DNA of 64,000 nucleotides, from NCBI RefSeq assembly GCF_009755265.1, contig NZ_WPOO01000012.1, forward strand, positions 1 to 64,000, written 5' to 3'. The notes under the pieces are model-generated. The model had not been told where the DNA came from. It ran no database searches and was given only the letters and a program-made list of their open reading frames with translations. Position numbers and translations under genes: made by a program. Every line of letters begins with the position of its first letter. Positions within the stretch are counted from its first letter, which is position 1. This DNA comes from Adlercreutzia rubneri (GTDB lineage: Bacteria > Actinomycetota > Coriobacteriia > Coriobacteriales > Eggerthellaceae). Below, in pieces: positions 33,236 to 42,309 of the stretch.

Positions 33236-33904
33236 TTGACCCCATCCGTAGATGTCCTGAACAGCCTGTCATTTGCAGGCGCCACACTATCTCCCCTGTT
33301 TCTGCAGGATCCACGCACTGGTAGCGCAGGAGCGCTTTTCGAAGCATTGAGCTTGCTTAACGCCGACGAGGCTACGGCAGAATGGCCTTTGGCCGACAAA
33401 ACCGAGGCGCAAGAAGGCCTCGATCTTATCGTTGCGGGGCTGAAAGCGAGCCGCGCCACCGAAGCCGACGGGGCTTTCTGCGCCGAAGACAAGCTTGTGG
33501 ACGAGTACCGAAGACTGTTCATCGGCCCTGCGCAAAAACCGGCGCCGCCTTGGGGCTCCGTCTATACCGACCGGGAGCAAGTCATCTTCGGGGAAAGCAC
33601 ACTGCGTCTGCGGAGCTGGATGCGCCAACACGGCATCGCTCGCCTCGCAGACGACCGCATGCCTGACGACCATATCGGCCTTATGCTCTCGCTGCTCGCC
33701 ACTTTGACTGAAGAACGCCCCGAGCTGGTAGAAGAGTACTTGTCTGAGCATCTTCTCCCTTGGGCCCCCCATTATCTGGGCCTTCTGGAAGTCTGCGCCG
33801 AGCATCCTTTCTATAAAGGGCTCGCCCTTCTCACCAAAGCCACGCTGAAGGGAGCGCAGGACGAGCTGTCGCTTGTCGTGATCGAACCTCGCTTTTATCG
33901 CTAA
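33236..33904 (+). CDS. TorD-family maturation chaperone of the second molybdoenzyme
   Basis: 222 residues, helical. DEYRRLFIGPAQKPAPPWGSVY is the family core that binds the Tat signal of the enzyme, and MPDDHIGLMLSLLA follows with the conserved D-H. I chose TTG 33236 because AGGAGG stands six bases upstream; a TTG six codons earlier has no ribosome site. It is the last gene of the operon. Similarity to the first chaperone (18585-19385) is only at the family level, and this one lacks the tandem repeat. Confidence 0.83.
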   Translation: MTPSVDVLNSLSFAGATLSPLFLQDPRTGSAGALFEALSLLNADEATAEWPLADKTEAQEGLDLIVAGLKASRATEADGAFCAEDKLVDEYRRLFIGPAQKPAPPWGSVYTDREQVIFGESTLRLRSWMRQHGIARLADDRMPDDHIGLMLSLLATLTEERPELVEEYLSEHLLPWAPHYLGLLEVCAEHPFYKGLALLTKATLKGAQDELSLVVIEPRFYR

Positions 33905-33930
33905 GCGTCGACGGGTAATGTTGCCGTACG

Positions 33931-33955
33931 AAAAAGGGGCCGCCAAAGCAGCCCC
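33931..33955 (-). terminator. Terminator after the activase operon
   Basis: GGGGC at 33936-33940 pairs with GCCCC at 33951-33955. On the minus strand the stem is followed by TTTTT (33935-33931). It lies 42 bases past the activase stop and may also end the convergent chaperone transcript. Confidence 0.65.
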
Positions 33956-33996
33956 ATGCCATCAACAAAATCTCCTGCACCACGGCGAAAGAGTCC

Positions 33997-34986
33997 CTAC
34001 GCTGTGGTCTTCACGGCGCCCTTGTCACAGCGGTTGCCCCAGGAGTCGATGATGTCCCTGTCGCGGTAGACGCAGATGACCTCGCAGTGGTTGGCGCACT
34101 TCTGGCATTCGATCTCGCGGGTCTTGAAGTCGAAGTCGAGCATCGCCTCGAAGTCGAAGGTGCCGCTTACGAACGGACCCGACTCGGCTCCCGTAATAGG
34201 GCCGGCATCGGCGGCAAGCAGCGCCACGCCGAAAGCGCCCATGAGGTGCCCGTCCGGATCCACCGCCACGGGCATCCCCAGCTGCTCCTCGAAGGCGTGC
34301 ACCACCCCAGCGTTCTTGGAAACGCCGCCCTGGAACACCACGGGCGCGGCGATCTTCTTGCCCTTGCCCACGTTGTTCAGGTAGTTCGACGCCACAGCGT
34401 TGCACAAGCCGGCGATGATGTCCTCGCGCGCGTAGCCCACCTGGATCTTGTGCACGAGATCGCTCTCGGCGAACACGGTGCAGCGGGCGGCGATGTTGGC
34501 CGGCTTGGTGGAAGTGAGCGCGATGTCGCCGAACTCCTCTACCTCCACGCCCAAGCGGTGCGCCTGCGACGACAGAAACGAGCCGGTGCCCGCGGCGCAC
34601 AAGGTGTTCATGGCGTAGTCCACCGCGATGCCGTCGGACACGCAGATGATCTTGGAATCCTGGCCGCCGATCTCCAGAATGGTGCGCACGTCCGGGTGCA
34701 GATGGGTGGTGCCCACGGCATGGGCGGTGATCTCGTTCTTGATCACGGAAGCCCCCAGCATGGCCCCCACGAGACGCCGCGCGCTGCCCGTCGTGCCAGC
34801 GCCGACGATATCCACCCCCGCGCCTTCCACCTGGCGCTCCAGCTCGCGCACGACATTCTTCGACGCCTCGGTCGGGTTGCCCTCGGTCCACAAATACGAA
34901 CGCGCGATGATGGCGCGGTTCTCGTCGATGATCACGCCCTTCGTGGAAATGGAGCCGATGTCGATGCCGAGATAACCCTTTGTCAT
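33997..34986 (-). CDS. ATP-dependent activase of the HgdC/BadF/BcrA family
   Basis: 329 residues. An ASKHA-fold ATPase: phosphate loop GIDIGSISTKG at 7-17, GAGTTGSARRL and EIGGQDSK. Cys130 in NTLCAAGTGSF and Cys169 in AARCTVFAESD are the two ligands each monomer gives to the bridging 4Fe-4S cluster of a homodimer. These archerases push a single low-potential electron, using ATP, into 2-hydroxyacyl-CoA dehydratases, benzoyl-CoA reductase or double-cubane proteins. The C-terminal CQKCANHCEVICVY adds four cysteines not found in the smallest members. ATG 34986 overlaps the partner gene by four bases. Confidence 0.88.
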   Translation of the reverse strand: MTKGYLGIDIGSISTKGVIIDENRAIIARSYLWTEGNPTEASKNVVRELERQVEGAGVDIVGAGTTGSARRLVGAMLGASVIKNEITAHAVGTTHLHPDVRTILEIGGQDSKIICVSDGIAVDYAMNTLCAAGTGSFLSSQAHRLGVEVEEFGDIALTSTKPANIAARCTVFAESDLVHKIQVGYAREDIIAGLCNAVASNYLNNVGKGKKIAAPVVFQGGVSKNAGVVHAFEEQLGMPVAVDPDGHLMGAFGVALLAADAGPITGAESGPFVSGTFDFEAMLDFDFKTREIECQKCANHCEVICVYRDRDIIDSWGNRCDKGAVKTTA

Positions 34987-36182
34987 TTGCTCTTCTCCTT
35001 CTTCATGGAAAGCATGTCGTAGAACGCCTCGAGGCGCGTGTCCAGGCCGGTGTCGGAGGTCTGGGAGTCGTAGGTAAGGTACAGCACGGGCACCGAGTAG
35101 TCCTCGCTCACCTTCTGCAGCACGGGGATGCAGTCGATCTCCGGCGTGCACCCGGCGCTCTTCGCGTGGATGAGGCCGTCGAAGCCCCCCGCAGCGTACT
35201 TCTTCGCCGCCGCCACGGTGAGCGTGGAGGTGGGCCCCATGTCATAGGTCAGGTAGTCTTTCGCCCCCACGCGCAGGTTCGGCTCGTTGTAGCGAAGGTA
35301 GCGGTTCGTGAAGTTCAACATGCGGTGCACTTCCACGCCCATGGCGACGAGCTTGTGGTCGAGCCCTAGGTTGCTGCGCTCGTCGATGGCCGTAAACATC
35401 TCGCCGACGATGCCGATGCGGATGGGATCGGCGGGCTTGTCCAGCGGAATGGCGCGGAAGGCGGCCATGGCCTCGCGGTACGCCTCATTGATGTCGCGCT
35501 CGTCCAGGCAGGTGCGCATGGCGTCCATCGCCGACACCCAGGCGGCGTCGAAGGCCCCGCGCTCCATCTCGAAACCGGCGTTGGCCAGGTAGAAGTCGCG
35601 CAGGGAGTCCAAGTGCTCGATCATCTTCGCCACGGCCTTCAGCTTCACCACGCCGTGGGGAACGTCGATGTTCGGGTTCACCGTCTTCAGCACTTCCTTG
35701 GCCCAGCCGATGTACCCCAGTTCGATGCCCCGGGCAAAGTTCATCATGATGAACTCGTAGCCCATGTCCCGCAAGATGGACTCCTGCAGCTCGCCGTAAT
35801 AGCCCAGCCGGCACGGGCCGCCGAACTGGATGAGGATGTCGGCGCCCAAATCGAGCGCCTCGGCGAAATCGCCCAGGATGTGCTTGAAAGGCGTGCACAC
35901 GTAATCGCTCGAGTTCTGGACGCCCACCTCGCTGGCGGCGCGGGTGGCCTCGGGCAGGGGCAGGTAGTCCACGTCGAGCACCTGCTCGCAGAAGAACTTG
36001 AACGCCGGATCGTAGTAGCAGTAGCGGAAGAACGCCGCCTTGGTGTACTTATGGTGCTTGGCCTTGTGCTTGGCGGCTTTGGCGGCCTTGCGGTCGGCCA
36101 GAAGCGTCGGGGCATGGCGCCGCTCCAGCTCAACAGCCACCGAGGAGCGCACCTGCTCGATGAGGGCCTGGGGCTTACTCAT
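34983..36182 (-). CDS. 2-hydroxyacyl-CoA dehydratase D-component-like protein (HgdB/BcrC superfamily, first partner)
   Basis: 399 residues. It shares the family's GGPCRLGYYGE and CTPFKHILGDF segments, and has cysteines in SAGCTPEIDC that can hold a 4Fe-4S or double-cubane cluster. It should be the acceptor of the activase electron. The usual CoA-ligated substrate cannot be inferred, and no CoA transferase is near. Of two ATGs, 36182 has the better spacing from GGGAGG. It overlaps both neighbours, so the three genes form one translational unit. Confidence 0.8.
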   Translation of the reverse strand: MSKPQALIEQVRSSVAVELERRHAPTLLADRKAAKAAKHKAKHHKYTKAAFFRYCYYDPAFKFFCEQVLDVDYLPLPEATRAASEVGVQNSSDYVCTPFKHILGDFAEALDLGADILIQFGGPCRLGYYGELQESILRDMGYEFIMMNFARGIELGYIGWAKEVLKTVNPNIDVPHGVVKLKAVAKMIEHLDSLRDFYLANAGFEMERGAFDAAWVSAMDAMRTCLDERDINEAYREAMAAFRAIPLDKPADPIRIGIVGEMFTAIDERSNLGLDHKLVAMGVEVHRMLNFTNRYLRYNEPNLRVGAKDYLTYDMGPTSTLTVAAAKKYAAGGFDGLIHAKSAGCTPEIDCIPVLQKVSEDYSVPVLYLTYDSQTSDTGLDTRLEAFYDMLSMKKEKSK

Positions 36183-37194
36183 GGACATAGCCTCCCTTCT
36201 GCTGGAAGCGCAGGATGTCGACGAAGCTCTCTACGCGAGTCTCCACGCCGGCGGTGCCGGACTGCGCATCGATCATCAGGTTCAGAATCGGCGTGCCCTG
36301 GATGCAGCGCATGATGGCGTCGTCGGTCATGGAGTCGGGGCCGCAGGGGAAGGCGCTGATGAGCACGATGCCGTCGATGTCATCCTGCGCCAGGAGGATA
36401 GAGCCTATGAGCTCGCGGTTGATGAGCCACGGCATGGTGCCGGAGAACTCGAAGCTCTTCTTGTAGGCGCGCTCGTGATCCATGGCGTCGGCGTAGACGA
36501 CCGTGGCGCCCATCTCCTCGAGCGAATCGATGACCGCGCCGGAGAGGTACGGATCGTGGGAAATGTAGGGGTGGGCCACCACGAGGATGCCAAGCGGGCG
36601 CGCGACCGCATCGTCGCCGGCCGCGGCGGCGGCATCGGCGGCCCGGCGCTCGTCGACCAGGCGGCGCAGCGTGCGCTCCTGGGCGGTGGCCAGCGCCTCG
36701 TCGTGGGCGCGCTGGGCGTCCCAGGCGGCCTTGAAGGCAGCGCGGGCGTCCTTGGGCGCGACGCCCATGCGGGCGGCCATGTCGCAGAAGGCGCGGCGCA
36801 CGTCCTTCGCCTTCCGGGCATTTTGCACCTCGCAGGAGATGACGCGCAGCTTGTCGTCGCGGAAGGTGTTGCGCACCATATCGGTGGCCGACTGGAACTT
36901 CGTGCAGAACCCGCTGCGGTGGTCGCTCGTCGGATAGCAGGGCACGAAGACGGCGTCGCAGCGGCCCGCAAGGCTTTCCACGTGCCCGATGAACACCTTC
37001 GAGGCCAGGCAGCACTCGTCCACGGAAAGACGATCGCCCCCATCGGCGATGGCCTTGTCCGTCGGGTCGCTCACCACCACGGTGCGCCCGATGGATTCGA
37101 AGAACGTGGTCCACAGCACGCCGAAGCGATAGAACAGAAGCGCGCGGGGAATGCCCACCACCTGCACATCGGCCCAATCTGTCGTTTGGGGCAC
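36175..37194 (-). CDS. Second partner of the activase (DUF2229-like, HgdB superfamily)
   Basis: 339 residues. VVGIPRALLFYRFGVLWTTF, LSVDECCLASKVFIGH and VPCYPTSDH are the usual features of the acyl-CoA dehydratase activase-related (DUF2229) family, in which clustered cysteines are thought to bind FeS. In many anaerobes this part, the activase and the first partner are fused in one very long protein; here they are three genes. GTG 37194 follows TGAGGAGGTT. It is the first gene of the trio. An Ala/Arg-rich loop lies in the middle. Confidence 0.75.
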   Translation of the reverse strand: MPQTTDWADVQVVGIPRALLFYRFGVLWTTFFESIGRTVVVSDPTDKAIADGGDRLSVDECCLASKVFIGHVESLAGRCDAVFVPCYPTSDHRSGFCTKFQSATDMVRNTFRDDKLRVISCEVQNARKAKDVRRAFCDMAARMGVAPKDARAAFKAAWDAQRAHDEALATAQERTLRRLVDERRAADAAAAAGDDAVARPLGILVVAHPYISHDPYLSGAVIDSLEEMGATVVYADAMDHERAYKKSFEFSGTMPWLINRELIGSILLAQDDIDGIVLISAFPCGPDSMTDDAIMRCIQGTPILNLMIDAQSGTAGVETRVESFVDILRFQQKGGYVHE

Positions 37195-37266
37195 GGGCAA
37201 CCTCCTCAGGTATCGAGGCGCCGGCCGAGCGGCCCGGCGCGAATAAGCAGTACCGGCAATCATAGC

Positions 37267-37302
37267 ACAGCGCCCCTTGAACCTTCGTCCAAGGGGCGCT
37301 GT
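37267..37302. terminator. 12-bp perfect stem-loop between two minus-strand operons
   Basis: Bases 37267-37278 pair without mismatch to 37291-37302 (core AGCGCCCCTT) around a 12-base loop. It follows the stop of the anchored protein gene by 24 bases in the minus direction. Confidence 0.7.
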
Positions 37303-37326
37303 CTGCACATTTCGAAATGCTGTCCG

Positions 37327-38667
37327 CTATTCCACGTGGATCTCGAGGGCCTTCACGCCCGCCGGCGACCAGGACGTGGCGAACGACTCCTCCAGGGGAC
37401 CCTTCACATCGGCCTTGCGGCCAATGAGGCTCTTGCCGTTGTCGTCGAGGCCCGAGGTGGCCACGGCGATGGTGGTCAGCCGGTACTGGGTGCCGTTCAG
37501 ATTCATGTCGAGCGGCCGGGTGAGCTTCAGCACCAGCTGCACGCTGCCGTTGGCGTTGTCCGTCGTGCCCTTATTGGTGTAGTTGTTGCCGGAGGAAAGG
37601 CCCGCAGCGTCTTCCACCGCCTGAAGTGTCCCCGACAGCGACACCGAGTCTCCGAACTTGACGTTGCCGATGTTCTCGGGCTCGGTGTTGGCGGGATCGA
37701 CCGATGCCGGCGAATCCGTGCCCTCGGCCGGAGCGACGGGAATCTGGTTCGTCTGCGTGTCGATCTGCCCCGCATCGGCCACCGTGACAAGCCAGCCCTC
37801 GGTGTTGGACCAGGCCACGTTCAGCGTCACCGTGGAGGTGCGCAGCTCGCTCGTCTTCACGCCGTCGGCCTCGCTTTCCACGGTCTTCGAAAGATCCACG
37901 GTGATAGGGCCGCCGTCGATGGTGAGATCGGAGGTGGTCTTCACGATGGACGCATCAACCATGGCCTCCCCGTAGGTGGGGTCGTTGGTCGCGAGGATGT
38001 CGTTCAGATTGGCCAAGATGTCGTTGGCGTTGGCGCTGGCCAAAGGCACCGCCGCCGCCTCTCCCACCACCAAGTCGCCGGGAACCCACGTCTCGCCGGC
38101 ATCGGAGTACTCGAAGGGCAGCGTCACGGGCACGTTGATCTCGACGCCCTTGTTCTTGAAGGTGGCCGTGGCAGTGGCCTCGCAGGTGACGATCTGGTTG
38201 CCCGGCGTGCCCAAGTTCGTGGGCTCGTTCAGCACGATGTCGCTGAACTTCGGGCCGATGAGCGCGTCTTGGGAGACATAGGCGTACTGCGAGATGTCCG
38301 GCGCGTCCATGGCCACCTCGTCGAAGGCGGCGATGACGCGGGCGTCGGACAGCGGCACCCGCTGGGTCTCCTCGGCGACCGGCTGCTTGTTGAAGAAGCC
38401 GGAGGTGAACAGATAGGTGAGCACGCCGGCGGCTACGAGCACGCAGATGATAAGACCAACGATGACGGCCGTGCGCTGGCCCTTCTTCACGTCGCGGGGC
38501 TGAGCGGCCTCGACGTTGCCGTAATCGTCCCCGGCACTCTGGATGAACGCCGCAGCGGCGGCTTTCGCGGCGGCGGCCTTCTTGGCCTCGGCGGCCGCGC
38601 GGGGGGAAAGACCCTCGTCGGGGGCGGAATCGGCCGGAGAGGCGCTGCGCGGATCGAGTTCAGTCAT
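37327..38667 (-). CDS. Membrane-anchored extracytoplasmic protein, unknown function
   Basis: 446 residues. A polar, Ala/Lys-rich cytoplasmic tail of about 65 residues leads to one membrane helix (TAVIVGLIICVLVAAGVLTYL), and the remainder, about 350 residues, is outside. The outer part is rich in Thr, Asn and Asp and looks like repeated beta domains (CEATATATFKNKGVEINVPV; TVTLNVAWSNTEGWLVTV), with a final segment VQLVLKLTRPLDMNLNGTQY. No enzyme motif is seen. ATG 38667 follows AGGAGGAA. A cell-surface or envelope role is likely. Confidence 0.7.
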   Translation of the reverse strand: MTELDPRSASPADSAPDEGLSPRAAAEAKKAAAAKAAAAAFIQSAGDDYGNVEAAQPRDVKKGQRTAVIVGLIICVLVAAGVLTYLFTSGFFNKQPVAEETQRVPLSDARVIAAFDEVAMDAPDISQYAYVSQDALIGPKFSDIVLNEPTNLGTPGNQIVTCEATATATFKNKGVEINVPVTLPFEYSDAGETWVPGDLVVGEAAAVPLASANANDILANLNDILATNDPTYGEAMVDASIVKTTSDLTIDGGPITVDLSKTVESEADGVKTSELRTSTVTLNVAWSNTEGWLVTVADAGQIDTQTNQIPVAPAEGTDSPASVDPANTEPENIGNVKFGDSVSLSGTLQAVEDAAGLSSGNNYTNKGTTDNANGSVQLVLKLTRPLDMNLNGTQYRLTTIAVATSGLDDNGKSLIGRKADVKGPLEESFATSWSPAGVKALEIHVE

Positions 38668-38758
38668 AATTCCTCCTGAGAAAGCAGACCGCCATTATGC
38701 GGCCTTAGCCTCGCAGTATACTGTATTTGACTCGATGTCGGCTAGAGCAGCGAAAGAA

Positions 38759-39175
38759 CTATTGGACAGATTTCCCCAGGTTGCCGGCGATGACGACGCA
38801 AATCGCCATGAGCAACAGGTTGAAGATGAGCGACGTGGGAAGCTGACCGCCCGTGGCATAGCGCAGTCCCAACCCGAACACCGAGGCGACCACGCCGGCC
38901 AAAGCGAGGCTGCGCAGGGCCGCCACGCGCCCCGGGTTGCGCGAGGCCGCGCGCCCGAGAACCCCCGCCGCAATGGTAATGCCGTTGGCCACCGCAGCGG
39001 CAATGCCCAGCACAAAGGCAGAAAGCGGAAGCCCCGTCGTAGCGCCCGCCCCGTCGGCAAGAGCCCCGTAGATCACCACGCCGCCCACGGCGAGTCCGAA
39101 CAGGCCGCAAATCATCAGCAGGTACGAGAACATGCGCAGATACCATGAAATGGTGCTTGTCTGTTCGACTGCCAC
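38759..39175 (-). CDS. Small four-helix membrane protein, unknown function
   Basis: 138 residues with four hydrophobic helices (MFSYLLMICGLFGLAVGGVVI, FVLGIAAAVANGITIAAGVL, ALAGVVASVFGLGLRYA, LIFNLLLMAICVVIAGNLG). GTG 39175 has AAAGGAGCG upstream; the frame is open further but has no ribosome site there. It lies just upstream of the anchored protein gene in the same direction and could be its partner. I do not recognise the family. Confidence 0.6.
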   Translation of the reverse strand: MAVEQTSTISWYLRMFSYLLMICGLFGLAVGGVVIYGALADGAGATTGLPLSAFVLGIAAAVANGITIAAGVLGRAASRNPGRVAALRSLALAGVVASVFGLGLRYATGGQLPTSLIFNLLLMAICVVIAGNLGKSVQ

Positions 39176-39287
39176 CAGCGCTCCTTTCAGCCTGCTGCCC
39201 TGCGGGCAATGTGACGGACGCCCCTCAAGCTTGCGGGCTTGTTGTGGGCTTGCCGCCTGAAGATGGGGGTCATGATACCATAGGCCC

Positions 39288-40502
39288 ATGGATCCGACGG
39301 TTCTTCAACAAACCCCCTTGCAGCCCTCGCCCGGCATCGGAGACGGCAGCAAAAGCGAGCGCACTCCCCTGGCGCTTCGCGTGTTCGGCGCCCTGCTCAT
39401 GGCCGGGGGCGTGGCCGTCGTGCCCGAAGTGATCCACACGCTCGCCCAAATGGGAACCATCTTCGTCGAGAAGACCTACACCGACGACTCGCTGCTCACC
39501 ATCATCCTGTACGTCACGCTCGCGCTGTCCGCCTGCTTCTGCGCCCTGGCCTCCGGTGTTCTCGGCTTCCGCCTCCTGCGCGGCAACCGCCGGCGCGCCC
39601 GCCTCATCGCCGAGGCCGTGGCTATAGGGCTCGTCGTCGCCTTCTCCGCCGATCTGCTGCTGTTCGGCGTGAACCCGGGCCTGTGGTTCCTCGGCGCCTG
39701 CGCCCTCATCCTCATCGCGGCCCACGTCTGGGTGGACCCGTCGCTGTCCGGCGAGCGCGAGCTGCAGCGGCGGCTGCGACTCATGCAAACGCGCGAGGAG
39801 GCCGAGGACGGCACCCTCGGTCTGGACAAGACCGGCCGCGGCTATATCGAGCTGGACTTCTTCAACCTGTTCTGGATCTTCGTCATCGCCTCGGTGGCCG
39901 GGGTGGTCATCGAGTCCATCTACCACGTGCTCGTGGTCGACTTCGGCCACTACGAGGATCGCGCCGGCCTTCTGTGGGGGCCCTTCTCCCCCATTTACGG
40001 CTTCGGCGCCGTGCTCATGACGCTGGCGCTCAACCGCTTCCACAACGCGCCCATCCCCGTGGTGTTCCTCGTTAGCGCCGTCATCGGGGGCGCCTTTGAG
40101 TACTTCGTCAGCTGGTTCATGGAATACGCCTTCGGCGCCATCGCCTGGGACTATACCGGCACCTTTCTCAACATCAACGGTCGCACCAACTTCATGTTCA
40201 TGTGCATGTGGGGGGCCCTTGGCGTGGTGTGGGTGAAGCTGGCCCTGCCGGCACTTTTGCACACGGTGAACCTCATCCCGTGGCGCTGGCGCTACTCGAT
40301 TACGGCGCTGTGCGCGGCGCTCATGATCTTCGACGGCGCCATGACGCTCGTGGCCCTCGACTGCTGGTACTCGCGCTTGGCAGGCGCAGCGCCCGACAAC
40401 GCGCTCGAGCAGTTCTGCGCCGAGCAGTTCGATAACCAGTGGATGGAAAACCGCTTCGAATCGATGAGCATCCACCCCGATGCCGCCCATCGCTCATCCT
40501 AG
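39288..40502 (+). CDS. Integral membrane protein with a C-terminal CmpB-like (PF06541-type) domain
   Basis: 404 residues. The N-terminal third has three or four helices. From about residue 180 the pattern GYIELDFFNLFWIFVIASVAG, then RAGLLWGPFSPIYGFGA, matches the family called putative ABC-transporter type IV (CmpB-like), whose signature is G-L-GPW-PIYGFGA. Function is not established. The ATG has no strong ribosome site. The J-domain gene starts 10 bases after its stop, so the two are likely one transcript. Confidence 0.7.
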   Translation: MDPTVLQQTPLQPSPGIGDGSKSERTPLALRVFGALLMAGGVAVVPEVIHTLAQMGTIFVEKTYTDDSLLTIILYVTLALSACFCALASGVLGFRLLRGNRRRARLIAEAVAIGLVVAFSADLLLFGVNPGLWFLGACALILIAAHVWVDPSLSGERELQRRLRLMQTREEAEDGTLGLDKTGRGYIELDFFNLFWIFVIASVAGVVIESIYHVLVVDFGHYEDRAGLLWGPFSPIYGFGAVLMTLALNRFHNAPIPVVFLVSAVIGGAFEYFVSWFMEYAFGAIAWDYTGTFLNINGRTNFMFMCMWGALGVVWVKLALPALLHTVNLIPWRWRYSITALCAALMIFDGAMTLVALDCWYSRLAGAAPDNALEQFCAEQFDNQWMENRFESMSIHPDAAHRSS

Positions 40503-40511
40503 GAGATTTTC

Positions 40512-41285
40512 GTGACTGAAGACCCGTACGACATCCTCGGCGTTCCCCGCACGGCCACGTCCGACGAGATAAAGAAGGCCTATCGCAAGAAGGCGCGGGA
40601 GAACCACCCGGATTTGAACCCGGACGACCCCGAGGCCGAAGAGCGCCTGAAGAAGATCAACGAGGCCTACGACCGCATCACGAACCCGGAGAAGTACGCC
40701 CGCGAGGACGCCCGACGCTATCGGTCGCCCTACAACCCCACCTACACCGGCTACGGCACGCCGGGCGGCAACCCCTTCGGCGGCGCGGGCCCCGGCAGCC
40801 CTTATGGCGGCGGTGCGCCCGGCGGCGGGTACCAGTACCAGTGGGTGGAAATCAACTGGGAGGACTTGTTCAACACCTGGAACCAGGCCTCCTCGGTGCC
40901 GCGGCCGGAGGTGTCGGCCACCGATTCGGCCGAGCTGCGCCAGGCGGTGCTGTTCATCGACGGCGGCAACTACAAGGCGGCCCTCACCGTGCTCGCGGCC
41001 CTGCCCATCAAGGAGCGCACGGCCCGCTGGCACTATTTAGCGGCGCTGGCCAACTACGGCGCCGGCAACACCGTGGCCGCCGTGGACCAGATCCGCACCG
41101 CCCGCAAGGCCGACCCCACCAACGGTGACTACCGCCAGGCCGAGGCCGTCATCGGCGCCCGCGCCCGCACCTACCAGCAGGAAAGCGAGAGCCGCGGCTT
41201 CGGCGGCTGCGTGGATCCCAGCTCGCTGTGCTGCTGCCTCATGTGCGGCCCGGCCCTCTGCCAACCGTTTTTGTTCTGCCTGTAG
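40512..41285 (+). CDS. J-domain protein with a Cys-rich C-terminal tail
   Basis: 257 residues. Residues 4-65 are a J domain (DPYDILGVPRTATSDEIKKA) with HPD at 32-34, which stimulates Hsp70 ATPase. A Gly/Pro/Tyr-rich linker follows, then a helical part with tetratricopeptide-like character (LRQAVLFIDGGNYKAALTVL). The end is CVDPSSLCCCLMCGPALCQP, a cluster of seven or more cysteines in 25 residues that could bind metal or be lipid-modified. GTG 40512 follows AGGAGATT. This is not the housekeeping DnaJ, as it lacks the zinc-finger core. Confidence 0.83.
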   Translation: MTEDPYDILGVPRTATSDEIKKAYRKKARENHPDLNPDDPEAEERLKKINEAYDRITNPEKYAREDARRYRSPYNPTYTGYGTPGGNPFGGAGPGSPYGGGAPGGGYQYQWVEINWEDLFNTWNQASSVPRPEVSATDSAELRQAVLFIDGGNYKAALTVLAALPIKERTARWHYLAALANYGAGNTVAAVDQIRTARKADPTNGDYRQAEAVIGARARTYQQESESRGFGGCVDPSSLCCCLMCGPALCQPFLFCL

Positions 41286-41289
41286 TTTA

Positions 41290-42111
41290 TTAGTAGCGCG
41301 GAGCGGAAAGCGTCGTCCATTCGGGGGCGTAGCGGGCGACCCAGTGGGCCACGCCGCGGATGGCCACGGCCTCGGCGAAGGTTTCCGCCACCGACAGCAC
41401 CACGTACAGGATGAGCGTGCAGAAAATCATCGGGCCGGCCAAAGCGGCGATGAGCGACATGATCTGCGCGAAGGAGGGATCGGCCGCACCGCCTATGGCG
41501 GCGATGGTCGGAGCCGCACCCATGATGCAGAGGAACATGATCGAGAACACCACAATGCTCAGCACGAGCGAGATGCCGATGACGATGGCCATGGGAATGA
41601 GCGTCACCGCGAACAGCTGGCCCCAGTTGCGGCGCGCCTTCTCCCAGATGTCCTTCACATTGAAGCCATCGCCCAGGCTCTGCCCCATGATCATGCGCAT
41701 CTGCATGATGATGCCGGCCACATAGGTGGCCAGGGAAACGGCGATGGAGACGACCCAGCCGATGAAGGGAATCCAGCCGAAGATACCGCCGATGATGCCG
41801 CCAACCAGGCCCACCACCAGCGTCAGCACGAAAGCGTAAAAACCATACTCGAAGTTCTTGCCCGTCACTATTTTCTGGGGCAAGAGGCTGCGGCCGCCGA
41901 AGGGCACCTCGCGGGACCAGAACAGAAGGTAGCCGGCCACGACGAAGTTCAGAATCGGCACGCACATGATGAGGCCGAGCACCAACAGCCGGCTTATGTA
42001 GTTCGGCGTCGCCTTCACGTCTTCCCAGGCGGCCTTCAGGCAGCTGGTGGTGTAGGCGGGCGAAGGCGCGGGCGCAGGTTGCACCGGGGGCGTGTAGTTC
42101 ATCGGATCCAT
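41290..42111 (-). CDS. DUF4013-type polytopic membrane protein
   Basis: 273 residues. After a short proline-rich N-terminus, about six helices occur, with a glycine-rich pair in GLVGGIIGGIFGWIPFIGW and the DUF4013-like segment around YLLFWSREVPFGGRSLLP. Members of this family have no proven role. ATG 42111 follows GAGGAGGTT; the frame is open 49 codons further upstream without a ribosome site. Its stop is four bases from the stop of the convergent J-domain gene. Confidence 0.7.
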   Translation of the reverse strand: MDPMNYTPPVQPAPAPSPAYTTSCLKAAWEDVKATPNYISRLLVLGLIMCVPILNFVVAGYLLFWSREVPFGGRSLLPQKIVTGKNFEYGFYAFVLTLVVGLVGGIIGGIFGWIPFIGWVVSIAVSLATYVAGIIMQMRMIMGQSLGDGFNVKDIWEKARRNWGQLFAVTLIPMAIVIGISLVLSIVVFSIMFLCIMGAAPTIAAIGGAADPSFAQIMSLIAALAGPMIFCTLILYVVLSVAETFAEAVAIRGVAHWVARYAPEWTTLSAPRY

Positions 42112-42309
42112 GGGAACCTCCTCTTTCCGGAGTCGAAATGCCTGCACCTTGCGGTACGCGAGACGCCGCGCAAACCAGAGGCGCTCCGACTCGAATGACG
42201 TTGGGGCTATTGTGCCATCATTCCCCTTTTGACACCGGATCAGTGGGAAAATTGTCATCTAATTCCGCAAGGGTTAAGTAAGCTTGAAGGGCCCCAAGAG
42301 AGCGACCGC

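Noticed and set aside
36040..38679. An 879-codon open frame on the plus strand
   Set aside because: It runs antisense across two unrelated real genes and their terminator, with shadow-type composition.
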